From the NCBI RefSeq assembly GCF_018398875.1, contig NZ_JAGWDK010000029.1, forward strand, positions 1 through 64,000: a stretch of 64,000 bases of DNA. Reading direction: 5' to 3'. Shown here in pieces: positions 43,810-51,192 of this stretch. Position numbers and translations under genes: made by a program. The notes under the pieces were generated by a model. It was not told the DNA's origin. It saw nothing but the letters and a program-made list of their open reading frames with translations, and made no database searches. This DNA is from Bradyrhizobium sp. sGM-13. GTDB taxonomy: Bacteria; Pseudomonadota; Alphaproteobacteria; Rhizobiales; Xanthobacteraceae. Position 1 is the stretch's first letter. Each line of letters opens with the position of its first letter.

Positions 43810-44712
43810 ATGACCATCTTCCACGCGCGCGGCCTTTCACTGACGCTGGCCTCCCTGATTGCCGCAGGCTTGATCTGCCTTTCCTCCTCCCCCCTCGCCG
43901 CCGACGACCCCGACCCCGCCGCACCCAAGGGCGCTGCGGTCACCGTGCTCAAGGCGGCGAAATCCTGCTTTGCCAATATCGTCGAGGTGTCCGGCACCAT
44001 CATTGCGCGCGAGGAGACGCAGGTGCGGCCCGAGCGGATGGGGCTGAAGGTGGCCGAGGTGATGGTGGATGCGGGCGACAGCGTCACCGCAGGGCAGGTG
44101 CTGGCGCGGCTGAATTTGCCGGAGGGCGGGCAGATCACGGTGCAGGCGCCGGTGGCGGGCGTGATCTCGGCCTCGAATGCCAGCGTCGGCGGGCCGGCCA
44201 CGGGCAGCAAGGGCGAGGCGTTGTTCTCGATCATCGCGCGCGGCGAGTTCGACCTGGTCGGCATGGTACCGACGCGCGATATCGCCAAACTGCAGGTAAA
44301 CCAGACCGCGCGGATCAAGGTGATCGGCGCCGGCGAGGTCGACGGGCGGGTGCGGCGGCTGTCGACCACGGTGGAGCCGAACAGCCAGCTCGCGCAGGTG
44401 TTCGTCGGCGTCACCACTCCGCGGCGGCTGCTCGTCAATTCAAGTGGCCGCGCGCAGATCAGGACCGGGCAGAGCTGCGGCGTCGCCGTGCCGCTGACCG
44501 CGATCCTCTATGGCACTGCCGGCACCGTGGTGCAGGTGGTGCGGCGCGCCCGCGTCGAAACGCGGCGGGTGGAAACCGGGCTGATGTCGGCCGGCCAGGT
44601 CGAGATCACCTCGGGCCTGCAAGAAGGTGACATCGTGGTGGCGCGCGCCGGCGCGCTCTTGCGCGAAGGCGATCCGGTGCGGGCGGTGACGGCGAGCGCC
44701 GACGCGAAGTAG
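43810..44712 (+). CDS. RND-type periplasmic adaptor (HlyD/MFP family), orphan paralogue
   Basis: 300 aa with a signal peptide (LTLASLIAAGLICLSSSPLA). Paired lipoyl-like halves follow (GTIIAREETQVRPERMGLKV, VMVDAGDSVTAGQVLARL and ITVQAPVAGVISASNASVGG), then barrel and membrane-proximal domains (SCGVAVPLTAI near residue 220). KSCFANIVEVSG and the SCGVAVP block align with the adaptor at 28742, so the two are paralogues, but no pump gene is adjacent here. ATG 43810 is chosen to begin at the signal peptide; ATG 43735, overlapping the hydrolase stop, would add 25 residues. Confidence 0.85.
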   Translation: MTIFHARGLSLTLASLIAAGLICLSSSPLAADDPDPAAPKGAAVTVLKAAKSCFANIVEVSGTIIAREETQVRPERMGLKVAEVMVDAGDSVTAGQVLARLNLPEGGQITVQAPVAGVISASNASVGGPATGSKGEALFSIIARGEFDLVGMVPTRDIAKLQVNQTARIKVIGAGEVDGRVRRLSTTVEPNSQLAQVFVGVTTPRRLLVNSSGRAQIRTGQSCGVAVPLTAILYGTAGTVVQVVRRARVETRRVETGLMSAGQVEITSGLQEGDIVVARAGALLREGDPVRAVTASADAK

Positions 44713-44732
44713 GTGGGCGGGCAAACTGTTGC

Positions 44733-44855
44733 CGTCGCCCTTGCGAACGCAGGGGCCCATAACCACCAGCTTACATTGTTGAAGCAAAGCCCATCTCGCC
44801 GTGTGCCATTTCCGCAGGCCGCGGCGTATAGGTCCCTGCGTTCGCAGGGACGACG
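44733..44855. repeat. Palindromic intergenic repeat, family B
   Basis: Starts CCTTGCGAACGCAGGGGCCC and ends GGTCCCTGCGTTCGCAGGGA then CGACG, in inverse orientation. It separates the converging adaptor and second pseudo-caspase genes. Confidence 0.82.
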
Positions 44856-44881
44856 CGTTGAGAGATAACGGTTGGGCCCGC

Positions 44882-45718
44882 TTATCCGCCGAGGCGGACG
44901 TCTTCCAGCAAGGACGACGATACCTGGGGCACCTGCTCGCCGTCGGAGGCGCGGGAGATGGAGATGCGGGTCTTGTTGAAGGCGCTGGCAACGCCGGACT
45001 GCGAATTCAGGTTGTTGAGCAGCTCGGTGACCAGCACGCTGTACTGGCCCTTGCCGTCGTCGGCGACCTTGCCCGGCGTAGCCGAGGTCAGGATCAGCGC
45101 GTTCTCCGGCGTGGAGATCGGGGCCAGCCCATGGGAATAGGAGCGGAAGCGGCGCTCGTAAGGATTGCGGCGGGAGGCATCGACGACGACGAGCTTGGCG
45201 CTGGCGCCCTTCTCGGTCATCGTATCAAGCACCTGCTCGATGCTGACGCCGTCGCGGCGGACGTCGGCTTCCTTCCAGATCGCGGCGTCGACCGGGATCA
45301 TAAAGCTCTCGCGGCCGACCTGGACGCCATAGCCGCCGAAGAACAGCATCGCGACCGTGTCCGGCTTGATCTTGTCTTTCAGGCGGGCGACGGCGCGAGC
45401 CATGTCGTCCTTGGTGGCGTCTTCGACCACGTCGACATCAAAACCCTTGGCCCGCAATGCAGCCGTGAGGCCGCGGGCATCGTTGATCGGCTGGGACAGC
45501 GGCGCTGCGGCATCCGGATAATGGCCGTTGCCGATCACCAGGGCGACGCGGTTGGACGTGCCGATCGCGCCGGTCTGCTCGGTGCCGATCGCCTTGGCGG
45601 CGTCCAGCGAACGCTTGTTCAGCGCGGCATGGGCGCCGATCGCCAGCGACACCAGGCCGATAAAGGCAACGGCAATGGTGACGGTGCGGCGGGAAATGCA
45701 GAGCTGACCAAGGTTCAT
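44882..45718 (-). CDS. Second pseudo-caspase (peptidase C14 fold, catalytic dyad lost)
   Basis: 278 aa. An N-terminal hydrophobic segment (TIAVAFIGLVSLAIGAHAAL) serves as signal or anchor. A p20-like domain follows with NRVALVIGNGHYPDA, PINDARGLTAALRAKGF and SFMIPVDAAIWKEADVRRDG. The active-site His position is Tyr 130 (FFGGYGVQ) and the Cys position is Ser 182 (VDASRRNPYERR). It lacks the TPR extension of the protein at 26292 but is otherwise clearly its paralogue. Start ATG 45718 gives the best spacing to a GGAA; ATG 45730 is possible. It ends just after repeat B, facing the orphan adaptor gene. Confidence 0.88.
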   Translation of the reverse strand: MNLGQLCISRRTVTIAVAFIGLVSLAIGAHAALNKRSLDAAKAIGTEQTGAIGTSNRVALVIGNGHYPDAAAPLSQPINDARGLTAALRAKGFDVDVVEDATKDDMARAVARLKDKIKPDTVAMLFFGGYGVQVGRESFMIPVDAAIWKEADVRRDGVSIEQVLDTMTEKGASAKLVVVDASRRNPYERRFRSYSHGLAPISTPENALILTSATPGKVADDGKGQYSVLVTELLNNLNSQSGVASAFNKTRISISRASDGEQVPQVSSSLLEDVRLGG

Positions 45719-46134
45719 TCGCGTTTCCATTCCCAAGTTTGTCCATAGCGCCAAGCAAGATCGCGCCAGTTAGTCGCGTGCGGACCGTTCAGGTTTGATG
45801 GGGTTGCCGGGTGTGTGCCGTCTAATTGCGCTCAATTTGCGGCACCGCAACAACGGTCTTTTAGCCTGTCGGGCCCTTCCGGACAACCTCATTCGATGCA
45901 TGGAACCAATTGCAGCCGACTATAAGAGGAGGGTTAACACCAGTTAAGTGACCCATATCACATTGTGTTCCCTTCCGGATTTGGTTAGTTCTCAAGGGCT
46001 TGCAGGCCCATCCGGCCGGCGGTGGCTGCGTGGACTCCCCATCGAGCCGTAACAGAAGCCCCGGGACTACCGGGGTTTTACGGATCGTGCTCAACGTGGC
46101 CCTCCCCTTCACCGTTCCGGCGGAAAGAAACTGC
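45719..46134. other. Intergenic region between divergent genes
   Basis: About 400 bases between the second pseudo-caspase and the next gene. It contains a small hairpin TTCCGG...CCGGAA region and GAGCCGTAACAGAAGCCCCG, GGACTACCGGGG, but no gene. It must hold promoters for both divergent genes; I could not identify a convincing -35/-10 pair. Confidence 0.5.
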
Positions 46135-47871
46135 ATGGGCTTTTCTACCATCGCCGGCGCCGCATTTCGGGCGCTGACTGCGCGAAAAGACGGCCCGTCG
46201 CTCTACGACGTCTGCGACCCCGTGCTGCTGAAATACCGCGGCGGCGACCTCCATCTGGGGAAATTCTATCGCACGGCGCTGGGCAACCCGGCGCTGCGGC
46301 CGCTGTTGCGGCGAACCGGGCACCCGGCCTTGCGCGACCAGAAGAGGCTGGGCGCCCTGCAGGAGGCGCTGCGACGGGCGCGCGACGATGCCGAGCCGGA
46401 CTGGGCCGCGGTGGGGCAGCCGATCGCCGAGCTGATGGCCGATATTAATGTCCGCCACCCCGCCCCCGGGCCGGTGGCGGCACCAGGCCGTCCGCCCGGG
46501 CGACGTGAAATCGACCGGGTGATCCGCCGCTGCGGCGCGCATCTGCTCGGCTCATTCGCCAAAAACGGCTTCATCCCGACCTATGCCGCCTTCAACCTGA
46601 TCGGCGACGCCGACATGGGCGGGCGCGAGATGCTGATGGCGCTGACCGGGCTGAACTCGCGCGGCTACAAGAACTCGACGCTCTTGTTCAGCCTGGCGCG
46701 GATCTTCATCGCGCATTCGCCGGCGCGCGCGCTGATCAACCCGCCCTGGCGAGGGATTGCCGAGCCGATGTGGCAGCCGATGCAGATCCGCCACCGCTCG
46801 GCCTATTACGACGCCTTCTTCACCGAGGCGCTGCTCAGTTACGTCGAGACCGGGCTGGCATCTTCGGACGAGGCCGCGGCCTCAAGGCGCGCGATTTCGG
46901 AGATGGTCGATTTCTGTCTCAAGACGTCAGCCGAGGAAGTGCCCGCGCATGACGGCCCCACCGTGAACGTGATCACGGCCCTGGCGCCGCTGCCGCATCC
47001 GCGCTTTTCAAAATTCTTCTCGCAGATCAAGCAGGATTTGGGCTTCGGCATCTACGTGCCGGACTGCGACACCACGGCGTGCTCGTTCTCGGCCGCCACA
47101 CAGGCCGGCCGCACCGATCCGATCCTCGACCAGCCGTTGCTCGACTTCTACCGCGGCTACCAGGTGCGCGAGGGCGCCAACGAGCCGCGCGTCACTGTGC
47201 CCTTGAACGACAATATCGATTACGAGGGCGGCGTCGTCACCTGGATCGATAATCTCGCGGGTGACCGGCCCTATGGCAACGATCTCGATCCCACCCTCAA
47301 CCTCGACATTCTCGAAGTCTCTTTCCGCAATCTCAAGCGCTGGAAGGTTTTGGAGACACCGCAGCGGCTCGAGACGGTGCATCGCATCCTGGGCTTCCAG
47401 CGGCGGCTCGCCGAAAGCGGCGCGTTCAAGAATCCTCGCTCGCACATCTATTACCTGCCGGAACTCTACTCCGCCTATTTCGGCCGCTGCCATGCCGCGT
47501 TCATGGCATTGCCCGAGCCGGCGCGGCAGGCAATCGATCCGGACGGCACGTTCGCGTTGATCCGCGAGAAGGTGCTGGCCTATGTCGAGGGTGAACTGAT
47601 CGCGCGCGAGATGAACCCGTTCGACGCCGCGCTGGCGCTGATGGCGCTGGCACATCTCGGCGCCGACGTCTCGACATTCGCGCCGGCGCTGCACTGCATT
47701 GTCGCAAGTCTCGGCGAGGGCGGCCGGCACGGGCCGTACCGGGCGTACGAGTGGAACAAGATGAAGACGCCGACGCGGATTCTGGTCGGCGGGCCCGAAG
47801 TAACGTCGGCGTTCGTGTTGATGGGCCTGTCGTTGGCGCGGAGGGCGATGACGAAGGGGGCTTCGACGTAA
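46135..47871 (+). CDS. Large protein with cyclase-like DxDTTA motif (possible alpha/alpha toroid), unrecognised
   Basis: 578 aa, soluble, no signal peptide. Near residue 311 it reads YVPDCDTTACSFSAA, resembling the DxDDTA/DxDTT motif of squalene-hopene-type cyclases and related alpha/alpha toroids. The C-terminus GGPEVTSAFVLMGLSLA looks like the closing helix of such a toroid. An earlier helical region includes TGLNSRGYKNSTLLFSLARI. The acidic PLNDNIDYEGGVVTWIDN lies between. I do not recognise a named family; a class II terpene-cyclase-like or prenyltransferase-like fold is my inference. ATG 46135 follows CGGAAAGAAACTGC. It is a single gene flanked by repeats. Confidence 0.7.
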   Translation: MGFSTIAGAAFRALTARKDGPSLYDVCDPVLLKYRGGDLHLGKFYRTALGNPALRPLLRRTGHPALRDQKRLGALQEALRRARDDAEPDWAAVGQPIAELMADINVRHPAPGPVAAPGRPPGRREIDRVIRRCGAHLLGSFAKNGFIPTYAAFNLIGDADMGGREMLMALTGLNSRGYKNSTLLFSLARIFIAHSPARALINPPWRGIAEPMWQPMQIRHRSAYYDAFFTEALLSYVETGLASSDEAAASRRAISEMVDFCLKTSAEEVPAHDGPTVNVITALAPLPHPRFSKFFSQIKQDLGFGIYVPDCDTTACSFSAATQAGRTDPILDQPLLDFYRGYQVREGANEPRVTVPLNDNIDYEGGVVTWIDNLAGDRPYGNDLDPTLNLDILEVSFRNLKRWKVLETPQRLETVHRILGFQRRLAESGAFKNPRSHIYYLPELYSAYFGRCHAAFMALPEPARQAIDPDGTFALIREKVLAYVEGELIAREMNPFDAALALMALAHLGADVSTFAPALHCIVASLGEGGRHGPYRAYEWNKMKTPTRILVGGPEVTSAFVLMGLSLARRAMTKGAST

Positions 47872-47876
47872 CCGCC

Positions 47877-47999
47877 GTCATTCCGGGATGGTCTGAAGGA
47901 CCAGACCTCAGGTGCGCAATTGCGCACCGGGGAATCTCGAGATTCTCAGGGGCGCGAGGGCGCCCCGTAGTTCGATGCTTCGCATCGCTCCGGAATGAC
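47877..47999. repeat. Palindromic intergenic repeat, family C
   Basis: Bounded by GTCATTCCGG and CCGGAATGAC. It contains GTGCGCAATTGCGCAC, GAATCTCGAGATTC and GGGGCGCGAGGGCGCCCC palindromes. Related copies are at 54275 and 55487. No gene is seen in the rest of the gap to 48100. Confidence 0.85.
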
Positions 48000-48100
48000 C
48001 ATTCGTATGACGGGAAATTGAAAGCGGTGCGACACCCCCGCTCTGGCAAGACAGCTCCATTGTCCGCACAATCCGCATCATTTTGCCACCGGGATTGCCG

Positions 48101-48832
48101 ATGAAATTACGGACGTTGCTTTCTGCGTTCCTGCTGCTGTCACTGCCCGCCACCTCACACGCGGCCGACATCACCGGCATTCCAAAAATCCGCGAGGGCG
48201 ATCAGCTCCAGATCGGCAACCATCGCATTCGCCTCGGCGGCATCGACGCGCCTGCCGTCGATCAGCTCTGCCTCAACACGAGGGCTGAGCGCTGGACCTG
48301 CGGCGCCGCCGCGCGCGACGAGTTGATCAAGCGTTTCGGGGCCAAGAGCTGGACCTGTCGTACACGGGCGGTGGCGGATCGCCGCGGCCGCACGGTGGCG
48401 CGCTGCGAGGCCGACGGTGAGGACATCCAGAAATGGCTGGTGTCGAACGGCTGGGCGCTGGCGCAGACGCGGCTCTCGCGCGACTACGAGGCAGACGAGA
48501 AGGCCGCGCGCGAGGCCAAGGCTGGAATGTGGCAGGGCGCGTTCATCGCGCCATGGGATTGGCGCATCCGCAACAAGAAAACCGCCGTTCTCGGCGCGGT
48601 CCAGCCGCCGGAGAATGCGCGGGCGGTTCTCTTGGCCTCGGCATCCGGACCGGTGGCGCCCTCGCCCGACTGCACCATCAAGGGCAACGTCAATCGCGCC
48701 GGTGAGTGCATCTATCACCAGCCGACAAGCCGCTGGTATGCGAAGATCGAAATGAAGATCTCAAAAGGCACGCGCTGGTTCTGCTCGGTCGAGGAAGCCG
48801 AAGCCGCCGGTTGTCGCGAGACACGGCGGTAG
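48101..48832 (+). CDS. Secreted staphylococcal-nuclease-like (TNase) protein
   Basis: 243 aa with a Sec signal peptide (LLSAFLLLSLPATSHAAD). Residues about 30-140 form an SNase-like OB-fold: GIPKIREGDQLQIGNHRIRL, GGIDAPAVDQLC, WLVSNGWALAQTR and YEADEKAAREAKAGMWQG. The catalytic Arg/Glu set of staphylococcal nuclease is only partly recognisable, so nuclease activity is likely but not certain. The C-terminal 75 residues contain Cys pairs and a small WFCSVEEAEAAGCR motif typical of these alphaproteobacterial proteins. ATG 48101 begins the signal peptide. Confidence 0.85.
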   Translation: MKLRTLLSAFLLLSLPATSHAADITGIPKIREGDQLQIGNHRIRLGGIDAPAVDQLCLNTRAERWTCGAAARDELIKRFGAKSWTCRTRAVADRRGRTVARCEADGEDIQKWLVSNGWALAQTRLSRDYEADEKAAREAKAGMWQGAFIAPWDWRIRNKKTAVLGAVQPPENARAVLLASASGPVAPSPDCTIKGNVNRAGECIYHQPTSRWYAKIEMKISKGTRWFCSVEEAEAAGCRETRR

Positions 48833-48882
48833 TGGTTGTAGTTAACCTCGCCCGTTTGCGGGGAGAGGGAGCGGCATCTACG

Positions 48883-49713
48883 GTGTCCGATCAGCGCATC
48901 GAAAAACGAATGCGGCAACGACGCGGCTTGCGGCGGGCAATGTTGCTCGCACTCGTCATCCTCGGCGGTTACGGCCTGCTCGCCTATCTGGTGCTGCCGG
49001 GCTTCTGGACGCATTACGAGCATCAGCGCGGGCTGAGCACCATGCCGATGGTGACGCGCACCGCGCAGGGCATTCCCGGCGATCCCATGAATGTCGGGCT
49101 GATCGGAGACCAGCGCGATGTGGTCTGCGCCATGCATGCTGCGGGCTGGTATCCGGCCGACCGGATTACGCTGAAATCCTCGATCGAGATCATCGGCAGC
49201 GTGCTGCTCGATCGCCCCTACAAGGAGGCGCCGGTGAGCAACCTCTATTACCTCGGCCGCCGCGAGGATCTCGCCTATGAAAAGCCGATCGGCACCAGTG
49301 CCGACCGCCGCAACCATGTGCGCTACTGGAAGGTGCTGGAAAGCGGCGAGGAGAAGCGCCCGGTCTGGCTGGGAGCAGCGACGGAGGATCGCGGGGTCGG
49401 CGTCAGCCGATACACCGCCGCCGTCACGCACCACATCTCGCCCGATCTCGATGCCGAGCGCGCGCTGCTTGCGACTGACCTGGAAAATGCCGGCATGGTG
49501 GACGCGAAATACCAGGTCACCGGCATCGGCCCCACGATCGCTGGGCGGAACGGCGGCGGCGACGCCTATTACACCGACGGCGAAATCTGGGTGCTGCGGC
49601 TGGTCGAGGCCTGCAAGAAGCGCGAAGGACCCGCGGTGACGATCCCGAGCCCGCCGGCGACCGAGCTCAAGGATCAGATCTGGCGCGCGATCGCGAATGC
49701 GGTGGGGAAATGA
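48883..49713 (+). CDS. LssY C-terminal domain protein
   Basis: 276 aa with one N-terminal transmembrane helix (AMLLALVILGGYGLLAYLVL), then a soluble domain: GIPGDPMNVGLIGDQRDVVC, AMHAAGWYPADRITLKSS, PVSNLYYLGRREDLAYEKPI and GVSRYTAAVTHHISPDLDAE. This matches the LssY_C domain found alone or at the end of PAP2-type membrane proteins. Function unknown. The start is uncertain: GTG 48883 or ATG 48910. It follows the SNase-like gene by 50 bases on the same strand. Confidence 0.8.
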   Translation: MSDQRIEKRMRQRRGLRRAMLLALVILGGYGLLAYLVLPGFWTHYEHQRGLSTMPMVTRTAQGIPGDPMNVGLIGDQRDVVCAMHAAGWYPADRITLKSSIEIIGSVLLDRPYKEAPVSNLYYLGRREDLAYEKPIGTSADRRNHVRYWKVLESGEEKRPVWLGAATEDRGVGVSRYTAAVTHHISPDLDAERALLATDLENAGMVDAKYQVTGIGPTIAGRNGGGDAYYTDGEIWVLRLVEACKKREGPAVTIPSPPATELKDQIWRAIANAVGK

Positions 49714-49717
49714 CCTG

Positions 49718-49841
49718 CGTGATTGTGAGGAGCGGAGCAATGAGAGCAATTCACTTCTCATCAAATTGCAGAATGGATTGCTTCGCGGAAGCCTGTCATC
49801 GGGGCGCACATTTTTGTGCGACCCGGTGGCTCGCAATGACG
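49718..49841. repeat. Palindromic intergenic repeat, family A (left end degenerate)
   Basis: The right part GGATTGCTTCGCGGAAGCCT to GGCTCGCAATGACG matches the copy at 6908. The left part CGTGATTGTGAGGAGCGGAG is a diverged inverse end. It fills much of the 203-base gap before the aminotransferase gene. Confidence 0.75.
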
Positions 49842-49916
49842 ACCCCAATCCAATATTATGCCGACCTTCGACCGATGCCGCTCCCCTGACGTTCTACAAT
49901 TAAGGAAAACCAAAAA

Positions 49917-51101
49917 ATGACCGTTCGCGCGGGCCGGGAATTTCTGGCCATCCCGGGACCTACTACCATGCCCGACGAAGTGCTCCAGGCGATGCATCGC
50001 CCGGCGCTCGACATCTATTCCGACCAGATGGTGCAGCTGACCGAAAGCCTGCTCGCCGATCTCTCAAAGCTGTTCGCCACCAAAGGCAAATCCTACATCT
50101 ACATCGCCAACGGCCATGGCGCGTGGGAAGCGACGCTGTCCAACGTGTTGTCGCGTGGCGACAAGCTGCTGGTCCTGGAAAGCGGACGCTTTGCGATCGG
50201 CTGGGGCCAGGCGGCGGCTGCGATGGGCGCCGAGGTCGAGGTGCTCAGGGGCGACTGGCGCCGCGCGATTCGCGCGAGTGAGGTCGAGGCGCGGCTTCGG
50301 CAAGACAAGGACCACACCATCAAGGCGATTGTCGCCGTGCAGGTCGATACGGCTTCCGGCGCCTATAATGACATCGAAGCGATCGGCAAGGCGATCAAAT
50401 CGACGGGGCATCCTGCGCTGTTCATGGTCGATACCGTGGCGTCGCTCGGCTGCATGCCGTTCGAGATGGACGCATGGGGAATCGATGTCGCGATGTCCGG
50501 CTCGCAGAAGGGCCTGATGACGCCGCCCGGCTTAGGCTTTGTCGCCGCCAACGACCGCGCCCGCGAGGTGCACAAAAAGGCCAACCTGCGCACGCCCTAT
50601 TGGGACTGGACCGAGCGCGAGGGCAGCGAGCATTACCGCAAATATGCCGGTACTGCCCCGGTGCATCTATTGTTCGCGCTGCGCAAGGCGATCGATATGC
50701 TGCAGACGGAAGGGCTGGAGAACGCGTTCCAGCGCCATCGTTTGCTCGGCGAGGCCGTGCGCCGCGCGGTCGCGGTCTGGAGCGAGGGCCAGGTTATTGG
50801 CTTCAACATCGCGGAGGCCAATGAGCGCTCGAACACCGTGACGACGGTGGCCATGAACGGCCACGATCCAGCCGCGCTGCAACGCTACTGCAAGGAAAAA
50901 TGCGGCGTGGTGCTCGGCACCGGCATCGGCGATTTGTCCGGCCAAGCTTTCCGCATCGCCCATATGGGTCATGTGAATGCGCCGATGATCCTGGGCACGC
51001 TCGGCGTCGTCGAGGTCGGCCTCAACGCGCTCGGCATTCCCCATGGCAAGGGCGGAACCGAAGCCGCGATCGAGTATCTCGGAGAGAACGTCGGGGTGTA
51101 A
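49917..51101 (+). CDS. Serine-glyoxylate (alanine-glyoxylate) aminotransferase
   Basis: A 394-aa class V PLP aminotransferase. The start FLAIPGPTTMPDEVLQAMHR is typical, the phosphate-side Ser/Gly run is ANGHGAWEATLSNVL near residue 63, the PLP Asp is in ALFMVDTVASLG near 180, and the Schiff-base Lys is in SGSQKGLMTPPGLG near 198. These fit SgaA/AGT enzymes that convert glyoxylate and serine (or alanine) to glycine and hydroxypyruvate (or pyruvate). No other serine-cycle genes are nearby. ATG 49917 follows AAGGAAAACC. It ends shortly before a truncated family B fragment. Confidence 0.9.
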   Translation: MTVRAGREFLAIPGPTTMPDEVLQAMHRPALDIYSDQMVQLTESLLADLSKLFATKGKSYIYIANGHGAWEATLSNVLSRGDKLLVLESGRFAIGWGQAAAAMGAEVEVLRGDWRRAIRASEVEARLRQDKDHTIKAIVAVQVDTASGAYNDIEAIGKAIKSTGHPALFMVDTVASLGCMPFEMDAWGIDVAMSGSQKGLMTPPGLGFVAANDRAREVHKKANLRTPYWDWTEREGSEHYRKYAGTAPVHLLFALRKAIDMLQTEGLENAFQRHRLLGEAVRRAVAVWSEGQVIGFNIAEANERSNTVTTVAMNGHDPAALQRYCKEKCGVVLGTGIGDLSGQAFRIAHMGHVNAPMILGTLGVVEVGLNALGIPHGKGGTEAAIEYLGENVGV

Positions 51102-51104
51102 AAG

Positions 51105-51122
51105 TTGTCGTCCCTGCGAACG
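51105..51122. repeat. Truncated family B repeat fragment
   Basis: GTCGTCCCTGCGAACGCG keeps only the left end of repeat B, next to the aminotransferase stop codon. The inverse right end is absent. It may be the remnant of a decayed element. Confidence 0.6.
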
Positions 51123-51192
51123 CGCATCCATCTGGCAATCTTGCCACCCATCCCGATATAAGGCGGTACCTTTCAGGACCGACGAGGACCGC

